From: Allantophomopsis cytisporea
Taxonomy: Eukaryota > Ascomycota > Leotiomycetes > Phacidiales > Phacidiaceae
Reading direction: 5' to 3'
Length of the DNA stretch: 64,000 bases
Assembly: GCA_024752435.1 (NCBI GenBank)
Contig: CP103023.1
Coordinates: 186,001-250,000 of the forward strand
Shown here: positions 10,825-22,137 of the stretch, piece after piece
Layout of the letters: every line of letters begins with the position of its first letter
How positions within the stretch are numbered: position 1 is the stretch's first letter
Position numbers and translations under genes: made by a program
Notes under the pieces: model-generated
What the model saw: only the letters and a program-made list of their open reading frames with translations
The model's database searches: none
What the model was told of the DNA's origin: nothing

Positions 10825-13214
10825 ATGGCTGACCATCGTCCAGACGATCTTGAAATGTCTCGTGCAAAGCGCACCAAGACCGAGATGGATCCAGCCTCGA
10901 ACCCATATCTTGCCCATCACTACGAGGACAATGGCGCAAACGGAAATGGCTACGGGACTGCTCTGGACAACTTCGAAAGATACAAGACGACAGCAGCCCA
11001 GGCTCATGTCGCCGAAGATGGCCCAAACAATCCATTCAACGCTCAGCCACTGTCCAAGAGATACTTCGACATCTTGAAGACCAGACGCGACTTACCCGTA
11101 CACAAGCAGAGGTCAGTAGCGTTCCATACAGGCCATTTAATTCCTTACTGACTATTACCACAGACAAGAATTCCTTGACATGTACCAAAAGACTCAAATT
11201 CTTGTCTTCGTTGGTGAGACCGGTTCCGGAAAGACTACTCAAATTCCACAGTTCGTCCTCTTCGATGATTTACCACACCTCAACGGAAAGTTGGTGGCGT
11301 GTACTCAACCTCGTCGTGTTGCTGCTATGTCTGTTGCTCAGCGTGTGGCCAACGAAATGGACGTTAAGTTGGGAGAGGAAGTTGGTTATAGCATTCGATT
11401 CGACGACTGTACCGGACCAAAGACAATCTTGAAGTACATGACCGATGGTATGCTTCTCAGAGAAGCTATGAACGATCATAACCTTGCAAGATACAGCACT
11501 ATCATTCTGGATGAGGCCCACGAACGTACACTTGCAACAGATATCTTGATGGGTTTGTTGAAGGAAGTTGCTTTACGACGACCGGACCTCAAGATCGTTA
11601 TCATGTCCGCAACTCTCGATGCTCAAAAGTTCCAGAACTACTTCAGTACTCAAGGCGAAAAGGCGCCACTCTTGGCTGTGCCTGGACGAACCCATCCTGT
11701 CGAAATCTTTTACACTCCAGAGCCAGAACGTGATTATGTCGAGGCAGCTCTTAGAACTGTGCTTCAAATCCACGCCACCGAGCCCGAAGGCGATATTTTA
11801 TTGTTCATGACTGGAGAAGAAGAAATTGAGGATGCTTGCAGAAAGATCTCTCTCGAAGCCGACGAAATGATCCGTGAAGCAGATGCTGGACCTCTTAAAG
11901 TATACCCACTTTACGGTTCTTTGCCACCAGCTCAGCAACAGCGTATTTTCGAGCCGGCTCCACCGCCAAGAACACCAGGTGGCCGACCAGGCAGAAAGTG
12001 TATCATTGGTACCAACATTGCTGAGACATCTTTGACAATCGACGGTATCGTATATGTCGTTGACCCTGGCTTCAGCAAGCAGAAGGTCTACAACCCTCGC
12101 ATCCGTGTCGAGTCTCTCCTTGTTTCTCCAATTTCAAAGGCATCTGCCCAGCAACGTGCTGGTCGTGCTGGAAGAACCAGACCTGGAAAATGTTTCCGAT
12201 TGTACACTGAGAAGGCCTTCAAGGAGGAACTCATTGAGCAGACATACCCTGAAATTCTTCGCTCAAACTTGGCCAGTACCGTACTTGAGTTGAAGAAGCT
12301 TGGAATTGATGACTTGGTCCACTTCGATTTGATGGATCCTCCCGCACCGGAAACCTTGATGAGAGCTCTTGAGGAGTTGAACTATCTTGCTTGTCTTGAT
12401 GACGATGGAGACCTCACTCCACTTGGAAAGCTTGCCTCCGATTTCCCATTGGACCCAGCGCTCGCAGTCATGCTTATTTCATCTCCAGAGTTCTACTGCT
12501 CCAAAGAGATCCTCTCACTCACTGCTCTTCTTTCCGTACCCCAGCTATTCGTCCGACCACCATCTGCCCGCAAGCGTGCAGATGAGATGAAGGCGCTCTT
12601 CGCACACCCAGATGGTGACCACTTGACTATGCTTAACGTCTATCACGCCTACAAAAGCCCCGAAGCACAGGCTGACCCTCGTCAATGGTGCCACGAGCAC
12701 TTCCTGTCCCAGCGAGCCCTCCAGTCCGCCGACAGTGTCCGTCAACAACTCGAGCGCATCATGGAGCGTGAGGGCCTCGAGCTCGTCAGCACACCTTTTG
12801 AGGATAAGAACTACTTCCCTAACATTAGACGTGCGTTGGTCGCAGGTTTCTTCATGCAGATTGCCAAGAAGGATCCTCAAGGAAAGACTTACAAGACTGT
12901 AAAAGATGATCAGAGCGTACTCTTGCACCCAAGCACCGTTCTCGGCCAGGACTCTGAATGGGTTTTGTACAGCGAGTTTGTTCTTACTACCAAGAATTAC
13001 ATCCGTACCGTGACTTCCGTCAAGCCAGAATGGTTACTTGTAAGTTCATGCCTACCTATGATTATCATACAAATATACTAATTAAATGCAGGATATTGCA
13101 CCAGTGTACTACAACCTCGATGATTTCGCTAAGGGTGAAATCAAGACTGCATTGATGAGAACTGCCGATAAAATTAAACGTAAGGGAGCTATGAAGGGGT
13201 CTGCAAAGCGTTAG
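10825..13214 (+). CDS. PRP43: DEAH-box RNA helicase PRP43
   Basis: Three exons: 10825-11111, 11164-13039, 13092-13214; 761 residues, matching PRP43 (about 770). ATP-dependent RNA helicase that releases the intron lariat spliceosome and also works in ribosome biogenesis. Motifs: GETGSGKTT (about 113-121), DEAH (212-215), SAT (244-246), and the family VI motif QRAGRAGR. The ratchet, winged-helix and OB-fold regions follow, ending with the conserved WLLDIAPVYY across the last intron and a basic tail. The short N-terminal extension (about 95 residues with NPYL and PFN elements) is the PRP43 type, not the longer PRP2/PRP16/PRP22 type. The start ATG at 10825 fits the family N-terminus. Codon use is strongly biased, consistent with high expression. 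Confidence 0.95.
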
Positions 13215-15068
13215 ACTGGTTCGTTTGGGCATTTTTGGGGTCCTATCTGCATGGCATGGGCTATTTATGGCGTCTTGGGATCTCACATGGTCATGGCGTC
13301 TGAAGAAGATAAAACATATTAGATGACAATAAAGCTTGCTGTTCTTTGATAAGGGTCACCTTCTGATGTGTGATTGTGGGAGCTGTAAGGGTAGGAATGT
13401 GGCGACGACAATTTCGGGGCCAGTTATCAGTTACTGACAGGATGCTTCAATAACACCGCAGCACTGAGTGTCCTAAAGGATTTTAAATGCTTGTGACAGC
13501 ATGAGTTCGCGGATGATAGATCAGTTATCTATAGATACAGTTGTATATGATGGCTGATACTTTGTGTAGTGTTTGATCTTCATAGATCCCTGCCTCACAT
13601 CCTCTCGCTATCAGTTCACATCCCTGCCCGTTTCCAACGTGCAAAACAGAACTTAGATGCTCTAATGCATAATCCTGTGTGTAAGGCTCCAGTAGAGTAT
13701 TAAGGAGTTTAATCACTTTCTCATGAGGATTTCTTCAATGAGTTGGGGATACAAGAATGAGTCTGGCTGGCGATTTGGTGGCTTTTGAGGTAGGTGAGAA
13801 TTATGAAGGATAGTCTCGAATTATCTCCTTAGCTTTGCAGTGCTATACTACCAACAAATATAGATAGAGATACAATGATATGGCTTGAACTGCTCTTGGG
13901 TAAATTGCTGATATGAGTAGTAGGTAAAAATCGAGACAGAAAGAGCTATAAGCTTTTGATAATGAAAGAATTTAGATACGATCAACTCTATGGCCATCCC
14001 AGCCCTATCCAAGGAAGCTATATAAATCGATCTATCCATTTCACCATTACAGGTACCAACAACTCAACTTGCTAAAACAATGAGAGCAGCCCATCCAGGG
14101 AATTCACATCGATTACTATCCAACAAGCTCGCACTCTCCGCTGTTCTTTCTTTTCCCATCATTTTTCATGCATTTACCTTGCGCGTCACATCTTCCGTAC
14201 TTAGAGTATCTACTCATCAACCCAGTAAAAACCACGCGTAGACTTGATAGATCAACACAAATTCGTCACATTCATCACTTCATGAATTCTCGTTCGCCCC
14301 CGAACTCTGATTCACTCTCACTCTCACCCTTACCCTCGCCTCCACTCATGAACCCACTCACATTCACATTCACATTCACATTCAAAACCACACAAAGAGC
14401 ACCACGAACTTTCCATAATTAATTCCCTGACTGTCTTTCTGTCTGTCCTCACCGCTCTTGACTCTCTCCCTTCTCCCCCCCATATCCTCTCTCTTCTCTG
14501 CCTCTTCCCACCCCCCCTCTCTCAACCCAACCCCACAACACCCACTCCACATACCCACCCCCACAATCGCAAAGTAAGCTATTAAAATCATAAACAGTTC
14601 AAGCACCGAAGAAACGAGAAAATAGTAACACTAGCACATTAGAATCAGTGGGACAGAAGAAAAGGAAGATGAGAGAGAAGAATACAGGAAAGACACAAGA
14701 AGAAGACGCGCCCCCTTGCCCAAAAGATGCCCATCCATCCCATGCTCGATTTCACAAGAGGACAAAAAAGATAATTAGTAAAAAATAAAAGAATTCACAA
14801 TCCACAATCCTGTCCACAATCCACAGTTCCATGAGTCCACAAAGTCCACATCCACATGCAAATATCATGCCCAATTGGCACTGCCATTGACTTTGACTTT
14901 CTTTTCTTAGTGCCCATCCCACAGCAGGCCTAGCAAGCCTAGCAGGCCTAGTCTCTCCATCAGCCCAGCAAACCCAACCTTCTCTTCTCCAGAACATACG
15001 CAACATAATTACAATACAATTCCCCCAATCCTCCAATCGCCCAAAAATCCACCCCTCTCACTCCATTC
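13215..15068. other. Intergenic with low-complexity tracts
   Basis: 3' flanks of the convergent PRP43 and kinase genes. Contains a (CATTCA)4 run near 14361-14384, long pyrimidine tracts (14430-14540) and a GCCTAGCA-type short repeat near 14928-14952. No supported gene. Confidence 0.4.
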
Positions 15069-17188
15069 TCATTCCATGCCCCTCCCATTCCCAGGCCCAT
15101 GATGATCCTCCTGAACCTGATGATGCTCATCACCATCATGATGCAGCGTAACAGAATTGAACTCCTCAAATGGATCAACAGCAATCTCGCCGCCAGGGGT
15201 TGCGAGGCCCGAATCGAGCGGTACGCCCTTGGGCAGGCCATTGGTGCCGCGGCTGCCTGAGATATCAACGGATTCCGATTCCTTGACATTGCGGAAGTTG
15301 ACCGTGTCGACGCCACGGCCTTGGTTTGGTACCATTGGTGGCTTCATGTGACGGATGAGCGCCCATTGTGTCGTGCGGAAGAAGGGGTGCGTCTTGACAT
15401 CTGATGCGCCAGCGCGAGCTCCGAGTCGACGGTTCTCATCTTTGATGAGGAGTTTGCGGATGAGGGATTTGCAGAGGCTGGGAGTGTTAGTCGGATGCAA
15501 ATTATGAGGGGAGAGAAAGACAGCTTGGAGGCGCGTTCTTTGGTGACTTACTTGGAAATGGTTGGGGCGCCAGAGTGTTCAGGGAAGGGAACATCGTCGC
15601 GGAGGATGTTTGCAAAAGTGGCGTTGCGGTTCTTGCCCTTGAAAGGAGTGGTACCGTATAACATCTCGTAGATGAGGATACCGAGAGTCCACCAATCTAC
15701 GGCACTAGTATGACCGCAACCCTTGATGACTTCTGGAGCGATATATTCTTCTGTGCCGACAAAAGAATTTGTACGGAAGTTGTTGATACAGGATTTAGTA
15801 TCGATGGTTGGGAGAGAGTTGGTATTCGCTCCATTGCGACCTACGATCATTGTTGGCTTTCCACCAGGGTCTGATTGCTTAGAAAGATCAAAGTCTGATA
15901 ACATGATATGACCAGATTGATGCAACAGGATATCTACAATATTAGTATGACCCGAGAAATGTGTAAGGGGTGATGACTTACTCTCTGGTTTCAAATCTCT
16001 ATAGATAAAGCCCATTAAATGTAAATATTCTAGGGCAGCTGTGACCTCTGCAGCATAGAATCGTGCATCATCCTCAGGTATACACTTCCCTGGACGGGTC
16101 TGTAACGCCCTAAAGAATTCTCCACCACTACAATACTCCATACACAAATACAAGTGATCTTCTGATTGGAAGGAATGGTATAATGTGACAATGAAAGGAT
16201 GGTTGCTTGTGGCCAGAATTTCCTGTTCTGCAAGTGCCCTCTTGATCTTATTTCTCTTGATCATTTCTTTCTTACTCAACACTATATAGTCATTAGTAAA
16301 TAACCGATAGGGAATTCAGAAAAACATACCCTTCATAGCATATAATCTACTGCTCTTCTTCTCTCTTACCAGGTACACCTTTCCTACATCACCCTTACCA
16401 ATCAATTTGATCTTATCAAAACTGCTTGGTCCGACCTCAACATTACGAACCTTGATGGAATTCGAAGAGTAAGTTCTTCTAAAAGCCATCGTATTCCTCA
16501 AATCCGGAGGTTTTAATGCTCCCAAGTCATCCTGTGGTACAGGTATGAGATGGCCATTCGTTCCATTCACTTTCGGATCCGCAAGGCCCAAAGGAGAGGA
16601 CCCATTCTGTTCTAGAGGTTCCTTGCCCAACTCGGCCGTGGCAGGTCTATCCCCGCTGCCTTTGCCGTTGGAAAACAAGCCCTGTGCATTTGGAGCACTG
16701 GCAACCCTCCTTAATTTCCTGGCAAGTTCCTCCTTGCCAGCCGTTGTCGCTTGATCATTTGCACCTGATACACCATCAATTTTGAACGTTGGGGTATCGG
16801 GAGGACTCGGAGGAACAGAACCTTCGTTGTGATGTCTGAGAGCAGGAGGACCCTGATGGGCAAAGTAAGGGTTCGCATGTGCTGTCGGACTGGCTACATC
16901 GTCAAGGGGGTTGCCTTCACTGGCCACTGTCGTTGAGCGATTTCGGCCTCCACCCGGAAAGAATTTGGATTGGCGAAAGGAACTCTTGGTCGAACCAGAA
17001 TCCGGCTTCAAACTCTCGTTCTTTTCGCTGGAGTTGATGCGGAAGAAGTTCTTGAGTTTTTGGGGAAAGTGGCTATTGCCATTGATGCTCTTGTTGGACG
17101 GCATCGATTGGCCCGAGAAGGTGCGTTTCTCGTTGGTCGTAGAGCCCGCCGGGGAGTTAGACGAGGAAGAATGGAAAAGTTGTGTCAT
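15069..17188 (-). CDS. nrc-2: AGC serine/threonine kinase, NRC-2/Fpk1 family
   Basis: Four exons: 17188-16330, 16281-15982, 15933-15552, 15477-15069; 649 residues, similar to Neurospora NRC-2. These kinases phosphorylate aminophospholipid flippases and control plasma-membrane asymmetry, polarity and conidiation. The first 240 residues are Ser/Pro/Asn-rich and disordered. The kinase domain starts at SFDKIKLIGKGDVGKVYLV; the ATP-binding Lys is in AMK (residue 286, next to intron 1). The catalytic loop is YRDLKPEN and the metal motif reads DFDLS instead of DFG, as is usual for this subfamily. A long insertion precedes GTEEYIAPE, also typical. The C-terminal AGC tail includes DPFEEFNSVTL. Intron 2 falls inside the catalytic loop, so the unspliced frame reads through with false residues. 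Confidence 0.9.
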
Positions 17189-18245
17189 TGTGATCGATGG
17201 ATGCAGGCTCTCAAAGGAGCTGCGGCCGTTGAATCGAGGTGGAGGTTGCTGCCCCGAAGGTTGTTGCCGCCGTACCTGGAATCGACCGTGCGTTGTCGGG
17301 CTTGCTAATCAGCAGTGACCCTTAGGTATTATTTTATTGCAGTGGCGGAATAGTCAATTGTGCAGGATCGTTATTGTTCCATAGCTTTTGGAGCTTTGCA
17401 GATTGGAGATTCCGTTTCCTTTCGCAGAACTGATTTGGGCTAGATTGAATACTGTTGGTAGGGGAGGAGTTCGAAATTGGGGGGTTTGATATTTTGTTTG
17501 GTGATTGATAATCGATGAGGGTATTCGCGAAGGAGCGTGCTAGTGAGGTGAGATGAGGTATGATGGCGATCTTGGAGATATTGAATTTGAAGTGGAGTGG
17601 AGAGAATGGAGGTGAATGGAGTCTGGGGGAAGTGCGTATTGAAGTTGAATGTTCTTCAGATTTGGAATGGAATGGGATGTTGTAAGTGGAAGAAGGACGG
17701 ATTATCGGGGTTATGGTGTGTGTGGACTCTCTCTCTCTCTCTCCAGATGGTGGAGATGGAGGAGATGTGGTTGTCAAGCGTGCTTTCTGGGGGTGAGTGG
17801 ATGGAGAGCAGAGAGAGAGTGAGAGTATGTACTTCCGTGGTCGTGGGAGTTGAACTTGCTCGGGGACTTTGGGAGTGGGAGTGTGGGAGAGAGAGAGAGA
17901 GAGGAGGGTCGGAATAACGGACGGAGGGGTGTGACTGGAGTGTTTGTCTCGCTACGAAGTTAAAGCGGGGATGAGTTGGGAAGGGAAGGCGGCTGTAAAG
18001 AGGGAGTGGACCGAGAGACACCGACAAACATTCCAAAGAGGGAAAAAGGACAGAAGATGAAGAACCAATTCAGTCACTCATCGCTTGCATGACTGTAGAT
18101 ATTATTAATAGTCCGTTACAGTTTGTGTTGAGTTGAAAACAAGCACACTGTGAGATATAAGAGGAATAAATACGGGTATTGTGAAGGGAAGAAGAAGGAC
18201 GACATGGGATAAATAGGATGAATAGAATGAATAGAATAAATAAGA

Positions 18246-18275
18246 TAAAATAAAATAAAATAAAATAAAATAAAA
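18246..18275. repeat. (TAAAA)6 microsatellite
   Basis: Six perfect TAAAA units, preceded by degenerate AATAGAATGA-like units from about 18205. Confidence 0.9.
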
Positions 18276-19245
18276 GAATTAAAGCATTTGGGATGAGATT
18301 TGTCTGTTTATCCACCAGTCGATGCCTAGACTTTCCAGATGTATGTGTAAGTACTTATGTACATACATACTCGACTCTACCTATAAGACGGATAAATTCA
18401 CATCCCAATGATCCCATCGTCGTAGAAATGTCATTTTTCTCTGACGATGTTATATTCACTTGCCTAGACTACGTATACTGACTGTACTGCGCATGTACAC
18501 ATACCTCAAGTCTAAGGTATGAACGTATGAATCTGTTTTCATTTATTAAGCATCAACAACTAGCACGAGCTCATCCTTCCCTCGTTCCTCCGTTCACCCA
18601 TTCAGAGGGCGAATAATCAACTCAGCCTCAACTGATGAACCTCCGACATCAGCTGTGCGTGCAGAAGCAACTTTTATTTTACTTCATTTTGTTCTATCTA
18701 AATTCTCACCAGGACGGACGTACTTGTACATCCAAAGTCCGAAGATCAGACGCGTCATTCTTTATATGAACGTTCATCCTTCACGTCTATCTTCTTACTC
18801 ACTCTTCCTCTCTTACATAGGTAGGCAAGTCATCATAGAATCAGAATCGAACGGAATCGGCATAAATCAAAACAAGAACCCACTTACATAACATGCTCAG
18901 CATAAGCATAAGCATCGAGTAGAATCGCATACGAATCTCCATCCATAAATCCATGTATTTATCTAAGACATTCGAATCCACCACGCACAGTCTCAAGTCC
19001 AATACTGCACCCAACACCAGTCCTTCCTCCGCAAACCAATCGCCCAAAAGAAAATCATCACTCTAGAACCAACAACTGAACAGTACTCACGACCAAGCAT
19101 CATAGGTAGAGTAGTCAATGCAACGCCCCCCGAGAATCATAGCAAATCATTGTTCCCTCGGACTATATATACGCCAAGTATCATCCACCAGGCATCCGTA
19201 TATTCCGACTTCCATCGATATACACGAATCGAGTCTCAGTTTCGT

Positions 19246-19280
19246 CGAGTCGAGTTCAGTCGAGTCGAGTTCAGTCGAGT
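19246..19280. repeat. 15-bp tandem repeat, 2.3 copies
   Basis: Two perfect copies of CGAGTCGAGTTCAGT (19246-19260, 19261-19275) plus a partial third. Confidence 0.85.
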
Positions 19281-20786
19281 CCAGACCAAAAGATGAATTG
19301 CCATAAGCGCCTTTTCCGTTCCGTACCGTACCTTACCTAGAAGAAATGCCATCGTACAAGCACCCCATGTTGCCAATAATCATCTCGGACGTATGGTATC
19401 GTATCGTATGGAGATGCTCACTCACTCTTCTCATTCACTCTCTCACCCGTCACCTAACCCCCTATCCCACAGTGGCGTGTTCGTATCCACATTTACACTA
19501 AAGGGACCCCATCGACAATACCTAGGTAGTGGAATACTCCAGGTAAAAGTCAAGCACGCATCAAACAATCAACCACCAACCACCACCGCAGACACAAACG
19601 CCTTGACTTGACTCGACTTGGCTTGACTTGCACAGCCAGTCCCGTCCTCGGGCTTGGACTTGGTCTTGGCCTCGGTGGAAGTGTCTTGCTCACCAAGCCT
19701 TACCAATCCATTAAATGCCTCAGTCATCAATACGGGCCCCATCGTGCAGTACAGTTACAGTCGCAGTCGCAGTGCAGTGCAGGTTTGATGCGTTGAATAA
19801 TTTACCTTACTCGACTACGTACTATCTACCTACTGCGTATGGTACATACCTTTTGCATCCAATAGATACATCAATTACTCTTCCTATTATTGCATCGGCA
19901 TTCATTCGCATGCATGCGCGCAGTGAAACGGAAGAAAAGAGCATTTCAGTGGACGCGACTGCGACGCCATTCCACAAACTCAACTGCCTCACAGTGTACA
20001 GCGTACAGTGTACAGCACCTAATTCAACCACCAAGAAAACTGTTCGTCAAACATAAACACAGCACCACAGCGACGCGAATAGCATACATTATGACCTCAT
20101 ACATCCCCACCACATTCCCCAAGCTAATGCGAGCGAGCAAGAGGGTCGGGGGTCATGTTACAGTACATACCACTTACAGGACACACCTCCACAAGCATGA
20201 CAGACCCGCCAGCCCGCAAACAACCACATTCCAGACGTCCATTATTATTTCGAAGATGCCGAAGACGAAAGGAGCACCAGAGCTTCCGCAGATCCAAGGA
20301 CGTTGAGCGTCATGGAAAAAGATCTCACGCAGTCCAGGCACGCTCACATCAATGAATGTTCGCGTTCGTGTTACAGCCCAACGTACAAACACAATGTGCC
20401 GGGCGCACACACGCGCGCGGAATGCTTCCAGTAGTGGCTTGAGGCTCGAATATCAATAGATTCCTGTACCGACGCGGGACGCCGCAAGAAGACGCTCACG
20501 TGTGCGTGTAAATATATCACCGAGTGCTGTGGTGCTATGGTGCATCGGGATATAAGAAGTAAGCACTGCGTGGAGAAGGCGGAGGCGTATAGCGAACTCC
20601 AGACCCCGAATTCAACATCCCAAGTTCTCTTGCTCTTTCTCTTTCTCTTTCTCCTTCTGTTCTCTGCCTTCTCCGTGGTTAATGCATACCCTCGACGCCG
20701 TAACCATCGCACATGCTCTAGGGAAGAGGAAGCGAGCGCCTGGCCGCGGATATCCATTGCTGTCCACTCTTGTGCACCGCGCAAGT

Positions 20787-20828
20787 ACTCCATCCTCCAT
20801 CCTCCATACTCCATACTCCATACTCCAT
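20787..20828. repeat. 7-bp tandem repeat, six copies
   Basis: Six consecutive units of (A/C)CTCCAT. The first and the last three start with A, units two and three with C. The downstream strand continues with related CTCCAT words. Confidence 0.85.
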
Positions 20829-21223
20829 ACCCCCTCCATATCCCACCCTCAATCCCTTTTCCGTACTCGAGTCCAGACCCCACCTTATATCCAAATCTAG
20901 ATCCAAACCCAAATCAACCGTCCCCTCCTACACTATCCCATCCATAAAAGCAACCCCTCAACCCCTAACACCCAACAAGCTACAGCCGACCCTCCAACAC
21001 CGCACCTCGCCGCATCTCGCGGGGCAAGCCAAAGTAAGCCAGAGTAAGATAAAATAAGCCGAGGCAGGGCGAGGTAAAACGACGTTATTAATCGCCAGCA
21101 AAGGATTGGGCGAAAGTAACAGCTTGATTTCAAGCGGTATGGTGGTATGAGGAAAAAAAGTAAGTAGGTAAGTAAGCCGTTAGCCATTCAGAGGCATGTC
21201 TTGCGCGTCTGGGGGGAATTATT

Positions 21224-21264
21224 ATTCTTGGGATTCTTGGGATTCTTGGGACTCTTGGGATTCT
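21224..21264. repeat. 9-bp tandem repeat
   Basis: ATTCTTGGG repeated four times (fourth copy with one T-to-C change) plus a partial fifth. The period of 9 keeps frame, but no credible gene contains it. Confidence 0.85.
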
Positions 21265-22137
21265 AGATCGAATATGGCAGGTACTATTCGAAAGGAGTAT
21301 GGTGCACTGGTTGCGCCCGATATGGTGTGTGGATGGAGGGAGAAGAAGCTGTCACTTAAGCTTGACTTGTGGCGCATTTGTGGTAGATATGGTAGCCAGT
21401 CATCTCCATCACTGTCGGATGGCCAGAACATTTCACATAACAATATACCCCTCCATGTTCAATACCACGTGAATACCTCTCAATTACTATCACCAGTCAC
21501 TGTACCCATCAACTTTGCAAAGTATTTATTTAATTCCTCACTAAACTCCTGCTAAGCTACCAGGTACCATTATGCTCATCGCTCTCATACACATTGTCGA
21601 AAGGTCAGGTCGGGGGCAGAAGAGAGAAGCAAAGAATAAAAGCCAGGCCATGAGAACTGATCATAAAGCAATCGCCTTTCTCCCCCTACTTGAACCTTTT
21701 TCCTCCGTAGGCAGCAATACAACAAAGCCATGAATGATTTGAATGGCAGGTGATGGTACAGTTCAACCTCTTGATGGCAGAAGTACAAATTTCCTATTTG
21801 AAAGAATGCAAGTTTTTCGTATATGGATTTTGACCTCTTTTGAATTTTTTTGTTTTGTTTTCTTTTTGGATATTGAAAGGAACGCAAGAACCGGTGGTTA
21901 TCCTTCAGACTACCCTCTTCGTAGATGTTGAGGGATAGAGAGAAAGACAAGGTAAGTGGAAATAATAAGTAGCAAACACAAGTGCGCAAGTTGCGTGGGA
22001 CATTAGAAATGGCCAGGCCGAACACCATGCGGAAGATAACATGGGCCGAATACCCATGTAAGAGTGCTGAGAAACAATGCCAATAATAGCGTTTTACAAT
22101 GTTTCTTGGCAGAGGGGATGAGATATGTGATACAATA

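Larger units (their letters stand above)
17189..22137. other. Gene-poor low-complexity block
   Basis: About 5 kb without a supportable gene. It holds the 5' leader side of the kinase gene, with CT and GA dinucleotide runs at about 17727-17743 and 17887-17903. Several independent tandem repeats follow (listed separately), then many short repeats and pyrimidine/purine tracts. Open frames here translate to Ser/Pro- or Leu/Phe-rich low-complexity peptides and are not credible proteins. A non-coding transcript or long UTRs remain possible. Confidence 0.4.

Noticed and set aside
17334..18036. Minus-strand frames upstream of the NRC-2-type kinase
   Set aside because: Ser/Pro/His-rich low complexity driven by CT and GA repeats; better explained as 5' leader.
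20371..21057. Several overlapping frames on both strands around 20.4-21.0 kb
   Set aside because: Generated by the 7-bp and pyrimidine repeats; translations such as repeated Trp-Ser-Met-Glu-Tyr are repeat artefacts.
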